This document shows positions 1 through 7,315 of a DNA stretch of 18,916 nucleotides, in pieces (the stretch's first letter is position 1; each line of letters starts with the position of its first letter). The DNA is from Firmicutes bacterium UBA4882. Its GTDB lineage: Bacteria; Bacillota; UBA4882. Where the stretch lies: positions 130,214-149,129 of the forward strand of contig DHDG01000042.1 of the NCBI GenBank assembly GCA_002399265.1. Reading direction: 5' to 3'. The translations under genes and the position numbers were made by a program. The notes beneath the pieces were generated by a model. The model did no database searches, was not told the DNA's origin, and was given only the letters and a program-made list of their open reading frames with translations.

Positions 1-62
1 ACTATGGCGGAACTTTGGCGGGGGTATTTGGGGGCGGCTCCAATGGGACCGTTCCCCAAAGT

Positions 63-980
63 TTATGTTTCTTTGACATAACGAAATGATGCTCCCAGCG
101 GGACGAAGCCCAACGATTTTAGCAAATCGATGGTATCTGGTGCCACCTCTGGTCCACACGTCAGGGCGACCGCCCGGATGCCTTCCCCAGCCATTGCTTG
201 AAAAGCCTGTAACAGTAATGTACGCGTAATACCTTCTTTGATAAAGTCCTGCAAAATGCCTAGCCTTAGAATATAAGCGATCTGGCGTGCCTCTGGATGT
301 CCTTGGAGTTCATCCAGCCTGAACCAACAAGCGTCGCCAATTATATTGCCGTTTAGTAAAGCCGTATGCCTGCGCGTTAGCAGCGGCGCTTTTAATCCGA
401 TCGGCTCTTCCGATGCCACAGTGTTAAATTGTATTCCCGACCCTGGCAGGGCGATAAAACGTACTTTGGGTAACGCTGTGGCATAAAAAGTCTCCGGAAT
501 CTCAGCCGGATAGCGCCGGAATCCCTTCGCCAAAAGCAACTCATCCAATCGGAACCCCGACCAGCAAGCGCCTCTGGTCATGCCGTAAAAGGGGTACCCA
601 TTCCGGATCGGCCAAGCCACAATTCTATTAGCTCCGGACTGGTATAGACGGCTCAGCGCTTCACCCAGCAGAGCGTCCGCTATACTTTCAGACTCATTGC
701 CAGCTGCGAAAATAACCCGTATTGATCCTTTGCCGCTGCCCCGCGCCTCCGTATAGTGTAAAAACCCGGTCACCCTCTTTTGGGAATCCAGCGCAACGAT
801 TAATTCTTGCGGGTCAAATTGGTAAAGGCCGTCATGAAGCGGACCATCCACTAAAATCGCACTGACAAAGTCCGGGATGGACACAGGCCAATGATACGGC
901 AGCAGCGTACTCATTTCATTATAAATATTGACGATACCGGGCAAATAGGAGTCCCTGTAATGATCGACTGCCACAGACAT
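63..980 (-). CDS. Tandem GNAT-family N-acetyltransferase (last gene of six-gene operon)
   Basis: Predicted cytoplasmic acyl-CoA N-acyltransferase with two GNAT-like halves of about 150 residues each. The first opens with a typical GNAT start (HYRDSYLPGIVNIYNE) and ends in a RLDELLLAKGFRRY segment. The second ends in a DLLKSLGFVPLG segment, the usual last helix and strand of the fold. The acetyl-CoA loop (Q/RxxGxG/A) is degenerate in both halves, so one or both may not bind acetyl-CoA normally. I chose the ATG at 980 because GGAAGG lies 9 nt upstream and the fold begins there. The reading frame stays open to another ATG at 1091 (342 aa), but that start has no Shine-Dalgarno and the extra 37 codons are rich in rare types (ATA, CTA, AGA, AGG). 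The substrate is unknown. No clear terminator follows the TAA at 63-65. Confidence 0.75.
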   Translation of the reverse strand: MSVAVDHYRDSYLPGIVNIYNEMSTLLPYHWPVSIPDFVSAILVDGPLHDGLYQFDPQELIVALDSQKRVTGFLHYTEARGSGKGSIRVIFAAGNESESIADALLGEALSRLYQSGANRIVAWPIRNGYPFYGMTRGACWSGFRLDELLLAKGFRRYPAEIPETFYATALPKVRFIALPGSGIQFNTVASEEPIGLKAPLLTRRHTALLNGNIIGDACWFRLDELQGHPEARQIAYILRLGILQDFIKEGITRTLLLQAFQAMAGEGIRAVALTCGPEVAPDTIDLLKSLGFVPLGASFRYVKET

Positions 981-1129
981 AAAATACCGCCTTCCGTCCT
1001 CCGGACTTCTGCTAATATGTACGCAGGAAAGGCAGTTTTCCTGCACGTCCGAACGGAATAGCGGTATGTAGATTTTAGGCCCTCGTTCCATTTTGAGGGA
1101 ATTGTTGAGGATACAAAAGCGGCGGCGCC
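981..1129 (-). other. Probable intergenic leader with hairpin between the nitrilase and GNAT genes
   Basis: If the GNAT gene starts at 980, this is a 149-bp spacer. It holds a perfect 8-bp inverted repeat (GCAGGAAA at 1023-1030 and TTTCCTGC at 1037-1044, 6-nt loop). No T-run follows, so it is more likely an RNA processing or stabilising hairpin than a terminator. If the 1091 start is used instead, most of this stretch is coding and the repeat is incidental. Confidence 0.35.
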
Positions 1130-2725
1130 TTATTTATCACAGGTTACCAATAGCTTATACTTTTCAGGTATGCGACCGGCAACCACATCAGTACGTGGTA
1201 CGATCAATTTGCTCTGTGCCAGAACTGGATTGATCATGCCTGTAATGATCTGTGATTCGCCCGGCAGAGCCGTGGCCATTACCGTCCCGTTAGGGGCAAT
1301 CAGCATGTTTCCGGACCTGGCATAGCGTTCTGCCGGAAAGCAGACTGCAAGATAGCAGCAATTTTCAGCTGCCCTGGTTCTGGCCAGCTTTTCGTGCAGC
1401 GGATAAAGCTCGCTGCTAATCCAGATAATTAGCTCCGCTCCTTGCAGCGCTGCAATGCGGGCGGGTTCAGGGATCAAACCCTCTTCGTCCAGGATAAAGG
1501 CTACTTTACCCAGCGGCGTCTGAAACACCTGATTCGTTCCTGGTTTTGGTGGCTCCTCGCCGCCATCATGCACTTTATCAGGTACGCGCTTGTTTGTCCT
1601 GCCATGCATTTTGTGATAAGTCTCGCAACGACCGTCTGGCAGAAAGAGCTTAGCGGACCCCTCCTGAGCGGCAGCGAGCGCAATCCCCTTATCAGCAGCA
1701 TAGTAACCCGGATCGGTAATCCCATTGGCTTTCATGGAATCAAGACTGCTGAAGACGGCCAATTGTGCACCCAGTACACTGATGATCTCCGCACCATCCG
1801 ATTCAGCGGCGCCTGCTCCAACGCTCTGGACACAAGCCGCCAACCATGGACTGATACTGGCCGCGGCAGTGAACCGCTGTTCCTGTTGTCCGGCGTTGAT
1901 GGCGGCTAGCAGACCGTAAGTTTCCGGTCGGCGATCTTTAATGCAGGAAAAACCGGGGACAATTTCATCTTCTGCGGACTTTCCTAAATCTATTTCACAG
2001 ATCAGGATTTCCTCGCGATCAGCAGAAGCTTCAAGGACGCGTTCCCCGGAAGGCGCTATAACACAGCTCCTCCCGCAGAACAGAATCGAGCGTCTTTCCA
2101 GCCCAATTTTATTGGCAGCCAGAAACCATACCTTGTTTTCCAGTGCGCGGGTCTGCACCATAAATTCGAATTGCGGATTGGTCAGTTTGGTCCGCTCTCC
2201 CCCGGACGATACCCAATTCGTTGGATCCAGGATAATCTCAGCCCCGCCCAGCTTTAACATCCGGGCAATTTCTGGCAAGCGCGCGTCGGCGCATATGAGC
2301 ATGCCAATCTTACCTAAAGCAGTATCGAAAACCGGAAATTCACCGCCGCCGGAAAACCAATGTGCATCAAAATGCCATAAAAAAGACTTGCGCACTTTTC
2401 CGATCACTGCGCCCTGCGGTCCAAACAGGAATGCGGAGTTATATAGCCTGCCCGATGCCCTTTCTGGCAAACCCACTGCCAAATGGAAGCGATATTTACG
2501 CGCCAGTTCGGCAAAAGCGTTCATGACATAGTCCAATTCATCCTGCGTAGTGCCAGGCGCATTTTGATCTCCCAAATAATAGGAGGGATAGGTACATTCG
2601 GGTAACAATACCAAATCCGGCTTTTGCTCGGCTGCCTGATGAACCATAGCCACCGCATGTTCCAACGCCTGTGCGCTCTGCTGAATATTAAAAGCCGAAA
2701 GTTGAACTACTGCCGCCCTTAACAT
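1130..2725 (-). CDS. Tandem carbon-nitrogen hydrolase (nitrilase superfamily), second domain catalytically dead
   Basis: A 531-aa protein made of two nitrilase-superfamily domains; typical members have one domain of 260-300 aa. The N-terminal domain (about 1-275) has the expected Glu-Lys-Cys triad: E43 in LLPECTYPS, K113 in GKVRKSFLWHF and C145 in GMLICADARLPE. It should hydrolyse an amide or nitrile C-N bond, or transfer the acyl group, in the cytoplasm. The C-terminal domain (about 310-531) aligns with the first around LGKVAFILDEEGLIPE, but the nucleophile Cys is replaced by Asp (D413) and no convincing Glu/Lys partners are seen, so it is probably a pseudoenzyme half. The start is ATG 2725 with GGAGG 7 nt upstream (2733-2737). 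The gene lies 37 bp after the DUF401 gene in the same operon. The exact substrate cannot be predicted. Confidence 0.88.
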   Translation of the reverse strand: MLRAAVVQLSAFNIQQSAQALEHAVAMVHQAAEQKPDLVLLPECTYPSYYLGDQNAPGTTQDELDYVMNAFAELARKYRFHLAVGLPERASGRLYNSAFLFGPQGAVIGKVRKSFLWHFDAHWFSGGGEFPVFDTALGKIGMLICADARLPEIARMLKLGGAEIILDPTNWVSSGGERTKLTNPQFEFMVQTRALENKVWFLAANKIGLERRSILFCGRSCVIAPSGERVLEASADREEILICEIDLGKSAEDEIVPGFSCIKDRRPETYGLLAAINAGQQEQRFTAAASISPWLAACVQSVGAGAAESDGAEIISVLGAQLAVFSSLDSMKANGITDPGYYAADKGIALAAAQEGSAKLFLPDGRCETYHKMHGRTNKRVPDKVHDGGEEPPKPGTNQVFQTPLGKVAFILDEEGLIPEPARIAALQGAELIIWISSELYPLHEKLARTRAAENCCYLAVCFPAERYARSGNMLIAPNGTVMATALPGESQIITGMINPVLAQSKLIVPRTDVVAGRIPEKYKLLVTCDK

Positions 2726-2762
2726 TTTCCAACCTCCAAGTAGTCATGTTCCTCGCTGACTA

Positions 2763-4076
2763 TTACATTGCGATCTGAAGATAAATGCCGCAAGCCACCA
2801 CTAACGCCAGCACACAACCGACTGGAATCCATGCCATACGCCATGATTTCATAAAATCGGCTTTGAGATACTCCACTGTACCTACCACGCAAACATGCGC
2901 CGGAGAAAGGATGTAACCCATCATTGAGGCATAATACATCAAGACGACTAAATACAGAAAGTCACTGCGTCCTGCCGCCGCTGACATCAGGATTGGCAAC
3001 ACAATGGCTACCGCCCCTTGATGCAGGCCAACGAAAAACCCTGTCAGAAATGGGGCCACGATCACCAGCAGTAATATGGAAGTACTACCCCCTGATAAGG
3101 TAGTTCTCAAAACATCAACTGCCGACGAGTGCAAAATAGATTTACTGAAAAACACAATTCCGGCAATCGCCGCTGCAATACCCCAGTTAATCCCGGGGAT
3201 TACTCCATACCTTATGCGCCTGTACACCTCTGCAAAATATGATAGCGCTCCTGTTCCTATTCCTATTCCTGTTCCTGATTCTGATCTCGACGGCACTATT
3301 AAAACTGCCGCTACTATTCCGACAAAAATGCAAATAGAAAACGGCCATTGCAAGAAGCCAGCCAGCCCGAGGATAATGATGAATGGCGCACACGCCGGAA
3401 TAAAAGTCCTGATGAACTGCCAGAACCGCTTCATAAGGGCTCCGGCGTTCGGCTGCCCAGACCCGCTTTCATGATCCTTTGGTGTAAACGAAGTGCCCCG
3501 AAAAGCCAGATAGGAGGCGATCACAAGAGACACCAGCGCGCCGACCAGCCCTGGCCATAAGATGTATGAGAAAGGCAAATTCACAAATTGTCGCGCCACG
3601 AGGTAGGGAGGGTAAAGCGGATAAAAGAAAAACAGAATATGCCTGAAAAAGATATTAGCCACGACTTTCTGCTCTCTTGACATCCCGACTTGATCACCGG
3701 CCGAATCTACAATGGGGGCGGAGAAAACGGCCGCCCCCGGCACATTCAAAAACCCGATCAGCGCTGGGACGACAATGGTAATAATTCTGGGATCACGCGC
3801 CACCCCTCTGATGCTGTCAGTGAGCTTCTCCAGTGCTCCCGACACTTTCATGGTATTGCCCAAAACGGTAATTAAAGCAATCGCAATGAGTAAATCATAC
3901 CCGGATGGCATCAGAAAAGTGTCGACAAAGGCATTTTTCAAAACCTGCCAGGTATCTTCCGAAACGAACGCCATAATGATCGCCCCGGCCAGTGCGGGCA
4001 GACCCACATTGACTTTCTTTCGCACACCCACCAGAATAAGCAAAATGGCAATAATCAAGCCGATCATCGCAATCAT
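2763..4076 (-). CDS. DUF401 / TIGR00529-type multi-spanning membrane protein, probable transporter
   Basis: A 437-aa, very hydrophobic protein with roughly ten membrane segments, starting with a short periplasmic/extracellular end and an N-terminal helix (residues 3-18). The overall pattern, including GFLNVPGAAVFSAPIVDSAG and FFRHILFFFYPLYPPY, resembles the DUF401 (TIGR00529) family of uncharacterised integral membrane proteins, which looks transporter-like. It starts 6 bp after the iadA stop codon, so the two genes are probably translationally coupled. AGAGGA lies about 10 nt before ATG 4076, and a second ATG is at codon 4. In E. coli iadA also sits beside membrane-protein genes (yjiG, yjiH), so transport of an isoaspartyl dipeptide or its products is a reasonable inference but unproven. 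A hydrophilic loop near residues 264-276 is encoded by hexanucleotide repeats. Confidence 0.8.
   Translation of the reverse strand: MIAMIGLIIAILLILVGVRKKVNVGLPALAGAIIMAFVSEDTWQVLKNAFVDTFLMPSGYDLLIAIALITVLGNTMKVSGALEKLTDSIRGVARDPRIITIVVPALIGFLNVPGAAVFSAPIVDSAGDQVGMSREQKVVANIFFRHILFFFYPLYPPYLVARQFVNLPFSYILWPGLVGALVSLVIASYLAFRGTSFTPKDHESGSGQPNAGALMKRFWQFIRTFIPACAPFIIILGLAGFLQWPFSICIFVGIVAAVLIVPSRSESGTGIGIGTGALSYFAEVYRRIRYGVIPGINWGIAAAIAGIVFFSKSILHSSAVDVLRTTLSGGSTSILLLVIVAPFLTGFFVGLHQGAVAIVLPILMSAAAGRSDFLYLVVLMYYASMMGYILSPAHVCVVGTVEYLKADFMKSWRMAWIPVGCVLALVVACGIYLQIAM
3250..3285. repeat. Six tandem hexanucleotides inside the DUF401 gene
   Basis: On the plus strand the run is CCTGTT, CCTATT, CCTATT, CCTGTT, CCTGAT, TCTGAT. 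In the minus-strand gene it encodes a Ser/Glu/Gly-Thr-Gly-Ile-type loop between membrane segments. Unit gain or loss would change loop length by two residues without a frameshift. Confidence 0.7.
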
Positions 4077-4082
4077 GCTGTC

Positions 4083-5255
4083 TCAGTCCTCTTTCTCAAA
4101 AGTGCCCCAGACTACTGGTTTCTTGTCCTGAACCATAAACCGGCCGCGTGCGATAACATGCAGCACCTCAAGGTTCTGATCGAAAACAACCAGGTCCGCG
4201 TCACAATCATCTTGAATCCTGCCTTTTCCGTGGAGACGCTGACAATCCGCAACATTACTGGTGACAGTCTTTAATGCTGTTTCGAAAGGAATATCATACT
4301 GTCGAACAAGCCTGCGGAAAGTCTGCGTTAAAGCGCTCACCTTGCCAACGCCCATGCCGGCCAGTGCTCCGGAACTGTCAAACTTCGGCAGAGATCCATT
4401 CCCATCCGAACTCATTGTTACCTTCCGCCCACTCACCCCTGCTTTCAGCAGCGTGACAACAGCCTGACCAACCGTCGGACAATCGCGTTCTGCCTCGGAT
4501 TCGGAAGCAGTCAGGTCTACATACCCGCCTGCCAAGCCAAACTTGACAGCCCATTTCAGGACTTCCTCATTCCTGTTCATATGTGTGGGAACAAATTGCT
4601 CTACTGGAATCTCGGTATTTGTGATAATTCTGAACAACATCTCCAGACCGCTGGGGCCTGCTCCGACATGCAGCGTTACTTTGCCGCCTTTGCCGGCCAG
4701 CATGCCTCCGACGCGTGCTTCCGCGGCAATACGGGCTAACTCATCCCGGGTAGGCTGCGCGGAACGATGATCCGCAATGGCAACTTCACCTACACCAATC
4801 ACCTGCTCCAACAGCATAATATCTGACATGATTTTTCCGGTGACAGTCGGGGGAGGGACCTGATACGCGCCCGTAAGAACAAAGGCCGAAACACCCTCTT
4901 GAATGAGCGCGCGCGCTTTCACCAGCAAACGGTCAACATGGCGCGTAATACCGTCCGTTCCTAAACAGCCAATCACGCTGGTGACCCCGGCAGTGGTCAG
5001 ATCACTGAGGTTTACTTCCGGAGTCATCGTCATGGGACCGCCTTCTCCGCCGCCCCCCAGCAAATGAACATGTTGATCAATTAAACCAGGCGTTACGATT
5101 GTCCCCCCCAGATCATGCTCGAGCACCGGACAGCCTGTGGCAGTCAGCTCGATTTGCGGAGCAACCTGCACAATTCTTCCTCCAGCCAGGAGCAGGTCCT
5201 GCTGACCAACTGGCTCGGGAGTGTATACCGTTGCATTCTTGAGCAGGGTCAACAT
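4083..5255 (-). CDS. iadA: Isoaspartyl dipeptidase (beta-aspartyl-peptidase)
   Basis: A zinc amidohydrolase-superfamily enzyme that cleaves beta-Asp-X (isoaspartyl) dipeptides left after degradation of damaged proteins or of beta-aspartyl polymers. Visible motifs are the HxH metal site (LIDQHVHLLGGGGEGG), a later metal His in KVTLHVGAG, another in FVPTHMNRNEE and the catalytic Asp in TMSSDGNGSLPKFD, in the family's order. ATG at 5255 is preferred: AGAAGG at 5263-5268 lies 7 nt upstream and it gives 390 aa, the length of the E. coli enzyme. A TTG start six codons further upstream would place the Shine-Dalgarno inside the gene. It is the third gene of the operon, 57 bp after the 176-aa gene and 6 bp before the membrane-protein gene. 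The family assignment is strong; its physiological substrate here is open. Confidence 0.95.
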   Translation of the reverse strand: MLTLLKNATVYTPEPVGQQDLLLAGGRIVQVAPQIELTATGCPVLEHDLGGTIVTPGLIDQHVHLLGGGGEGGPMTMTPEVNLSDLTTAGVTSVIGCLGTDGITRHVDRLLVKARALIQEGVSAFVLTGAYQVPPPTVTGKIMSDIMLLEQVIGVGEVAIADHRSAQPTRDELARIAAEARVGGMLAGKGGKVTLHVGAGPSGLEMLFRIITNTEIPVEQFVPTHMNRNEEVLKWAVKFGLAGGYVDLTASESEAERDCPTVGQAVVTLLKAGVSGRKVTMSSDGNGSLPKFDSSGALAGMGVGKVSALTQTFRRLVRQYDIPFETALKTVTSNVADCQRLHGKGRIQDDCDADLVVFDQNLEVLHVIARGRFMVQDKKPVVWGTFEKED

Positions 5256-5312
5256 GCGATGGCCTTCTTTCAATAATGATTAGAGTGCCGCATCAAAGCG
5301 GCCAGCGTGATT

Positions 5313-5843
5313 CTAGCTTTGTGACAAAGCCTCGGCCCACTCGAAAAACTCGGGTGCCAAACGCCTGTAAAACGGCATGAATCCCAATTGCCGATGCTCA
5401 ATCTCGCGCAGATATAGTCCGACCTGCGGACTGATTTCTTCCGGAATGGCATCTTTCTCATGAAAAGCCCATGGCGCAATGGCATCAAAGCGTCGTTCTG
5501 TTTCGGCAATAGAATTCTTGAGACTGGCCATGGATTCCTCTATCATTCTACGCGGGACGCTATCCTTTGTTCCGGGCGGCATGAAATCTGTAATACGACA
5601 ATCAGCATAGAGCAGGATTCGGCCGTCTCTGCCGGAAACGATCAACCAGTGCGAAGGACGTGCCCATTCATCCCTAATCGGAATGGCAGGAGGATCCGGA
5701 TAGACAAAAAAGGCGCAATCAACGTTACTCCCGTTTTTCTTAAGCATCGGCCATGATAATACGGCAAAGTCCGGCATTTCTTCAATAAACAGCTCATGTT
5801 CTCTCAGGCGTTTGCGAATTTCGGCAATCGGCATGATGCGCAT
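5313..5843 (-). CDS. Unrecognised 176-aa cytoplasmic protein, partner of the papain-like gene
   Basis: I do not recognise a family. The protein is soluble, charged and rich in Trp/Phe, with no signal peptide or membrane segment. A central beta-like stretch (ARPSHWLIVSGRDGRILLYA) is followed by a helical region (about 95-125) and a Phe/Arg-rich C-terminus. ATG 5843 has a strong GGGAGGA (5851-5857) 7 nt upstream. That site lies inside the 3' end of the preceding gene, whose TAA is only 3 bp before this ATG, so the two are almost certainly co-translated. The tight pairing with a protease-fold protein makes an inhibitor, immunity or chaperone role possible, but this is inference from position only. 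Confidence 0.85.
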   Translation of the reverse strand: MRIMPIAEIRKRLREHELFIEEMPDFAVLSWPMLKKNGSNVDCAFFVYPDPPAIPIRDEWARPSHWLIVSGRDGRILLYADCRITDFMPPGTKDSVPRRMIEESMASLKNSIAETERRFDAIAPWAFHEKDAIPEEISPQVGLYLREIEHRQLGFMPFYRRLAPEFFEWAEALSQS

Positions 5844-5846
5844 CGT

Positions 5847-7175
5847 TTATTCCTCCCTTTTTCTTGACCGCAGGGTGACATTCAACGAACTGCCTGGTAC
5901 TTCCAATGCTTCCCGCCATAAATCGACCGGAATATATCTGGCGGAGTCACCTGTTCTGTTGCGGCCACTGTCGCAAATATATACACCGGTAAGCTCGCCC
6001 AGTTGATCCCTTTCCGTTCCGATTAGCGAAACGACGTGGTTGGAGAAACCATTGCCGTAGCAGTTCGGATTGTTCCAGAGAATACCGGCGTTCACCCCGG
6101 CCATGACCCCAAACCCTTTTTCGAATTCCTCGGCAGACTGAGCAACGGTTGACTCTTTAATAATGTGCCCTGGCAATCCCCACTCCCGCAATAGGCGATC
6201 CCGATAAGCAGCGTTGGTGGCACCAGACAGATAAGAGCGCGCGTCGACAACGCACAGCCCTTTTAGAGCGGCATAGTGCACCAACTCATCTTCACTGGTG
6301 CAAATACCGAAAAGCCTTAATGTATTGCGGCTTGAGACTATACCGCAGGTACCTTGAAAGCCCAGATTATTCTGGCCCTGGCGATATTCAAGCACCTCGG
6401 CCACTTTCTGAGGTTCACCGCAAAGTAGTACTTTCTCTCCGTCGGGATTGAGCGCCAACACTGACTTCCGAAGCGGAATCTCGCTTTCGTAAGAAAGGCG
6501 CTCCAACGCTTCCGTGTTTTTTTCCGGAAGAAAGAAGCCTGATTCTGAGATCGCCTGCTCGAGCTGTGCAATGCGTTCCGGCACCACCGCAAGCTCCGCC
6601 TGAGAAAGCTCTGGATGCGTACTGAATAAATTCGCCAGACAGGTTGACGGATCATCTGTCAGCAAGAAACGGCTGATGTTCTCTGTCGGAACAGTGGTTG
6701 CCCCTTTCAAAGCCCGCTCAGCATCAGCCAGCATCAACAAAGGATTTTCAAAAATGCGCACCGTATTGGAATCCTCATGCAAAAGAACGCCCCAGGCAGA
6801 ATCGGAATTAGGAAGCGGATGTAGCCGTCCCTGTGAATCTACATTAGCGAAAAAGACCGGCACACCTTCTTCTGACCTGCCAAAAATAACCGGCTGACCA
6901 TTAGAACTATAGAGGCACCCGTTTTCGCGATCAAAAGCGCGGGTGAGAATGTCGTCCCCCAATCCGGAACGACGGAAAGTTTCAGCGGCCTGCAAATTGT
7001 TGTCGTCGCGCAGTGGTCCTGGTAATTTGCTATCCGGCGCCAACCTGGTAACTACCGCGCTTATTTTGCAGGCTGTACCGCTTTCGTCGAAGTCCTGCAG
7101 TGTTTTTGATACGGCAATTTGCCCCGACTGCCGAAGCACCCCTGCCAAATTGGCAGTTCCTACGCTTAAAGGCAT
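5847..7175 (-). CDS. Papain-fold (C39-like) cysteine protease domain protein of unknown role
   Basis: A 442-aa protein with no signal peptide or membrane helix. The C-terminal third has the signature of a papain-like fold: oxyanion Gln and nucleophile Cys in FQGTCGIVSS (Q274, C277) at the start of a helix, His in GFSNHVVSLIG (H380) and Asp in VYICDSG (D402), in the order and rough spacing of C39-like peptidases. The N-terminal 270 residues are unassigned; residues about 88-150 faintly resemble DUF3991/Toprim-type proteins. ATG 7175 is chosen because GGAGGAGG (7182-7189) lies 6 nt upstream; a TTG two codons earlier would abut that site. It is the first gene of the operon, under a consensus promoter. 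It could be a processing peptidase, an amidase/transglutaminase-like enzyme or a toxin-type effector. The fold call is fairly safe, the role unknown. Confidence 0.85.
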   Translation of the reverse strand: MPLSVGTANLAGVLRQSGQIAVSKTLQDFDESGTACKISAVVTRLAPDSKLPGPLRDDNNLQAAETFRRSGLGDDILTRAFDRENGCLYSSNGQPVIFGRSEEGVPVFFANVDSQGRLHPLPNSDSAWGVLLHEDSNTVRIFENPLLMLADAERALKGATTVPTENISRFLLTDDPSTCLANLFSTHPELSQAELAVVPERIAQLEQAISESGFFLPEKNTEALERLSYESEIPLRKSVLALNPDGEKVLLCGEPQKVAEVLEYRQGQNNLGFQGTCGIVSSRNTLRLFGICTSEDELVHYAALKGLCVVDARSYLSGATNAAYRDRLLREWGLPGHIIKESTVAQSAEEFEKGFGVMAGVNAGILWNNPNCYGNGFSNHVVSLIGTERDQLGELTGVYICDSGRNRTGDSARYIPVDLWREALEVPGSSLNVTLRSRKREE

Positions 7176-7181
7176 TGACAA

Positions 7182-7189
7182 CCTCCTCC
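7182..7189 (-). promoter_or_regulatory. Strong Shine-Dalgarno deciding the start of the papain-like gene
   Basis: GGAGGAGG on the minus strand, 6 nt before ATG 7175. It directly abuts the TTG of the longer reading (7179-7181), which therefore cannot be the usual start. Confidence 0.8.
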
Positions 7190-7244
7190 ACGGCAGGTCG
7201 TGCAGGCGTTATGTATGCTCCTACCATTCTTGTTATTTATTTCC

Positions 7245-7274
7245 ATTATAGCGTACGCAAAAAGGGGTTGTCAA
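7245..7274 (-). promoter_or_regulatory. Consensus sigma-70 promoter of the six-gene operon
   Basis: On the minus strand, TTGACA (7274-7269), an 18-nt spacer and TATAAT (7250-7245): both hexamers match the consensus completely. Transcription would start near 7238, giving a leader of about 60 nt before ATG 7175. The -35 box lies at the apex of the terminator hairpin of the upstream gene. Confidence 0.8.
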
Positions 7275-7282
7275 CCCCTTTT
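7260..7282 (-). terminator. Intrinsic terminator of the nicotinate phosphoribosyltransferase gene
   Basis: A perfect 10-bp stem, AAAAGGGGTT (7282-7273) with AACCCCTTTT (7269-7260) and the 3-nt loop GAC. It continues as TTTTT on the minus strand and starts about 33 nt after the TAA at 7316-7318. The symmetric A/T flanks would allow it to work on both strands. Confidence 0.82.
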
Positions 7283-7315
7283 GAGCAATTGGGATGACAA
7301 CCCCCAAGACAAGCC

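Noticed and set aside
1..62. Inverted repeats (AACTTTGG 11-18 with CCAAAGTT 56-63; TTTGGGG 27-33 with CCCCAAA 54-60) after the GNAT stop codon, as an operon terminator
   Set aside because: The loops are long, the two repeats compete and no T-run follows on the minus strand, so I do not call a terminator.
1442..1909. Open frames on the plus strand within the nitrilase gene (and similar long antisense frames in the DUF401, iadA, pncB and nifJ genes)
   Set aside because: They are antisense shadows of well-supported genes, without recognisable domains or usable start signals.
5287..5302. GCCGC/GCGGC hairpin in the gap before iadA as a terminator or internal promoter element
   Set aside because: The stem is only 5 bp without a T-run, and no promoter hexamer pair is found in the 57-bp gap.
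7288..7307. Second inverted repeat (TTGGG/CCCAA) next to the pncB terminator
   Set aside because: Only 5 bp with a 9-nt loop; likely incidental to the G/C runs there.
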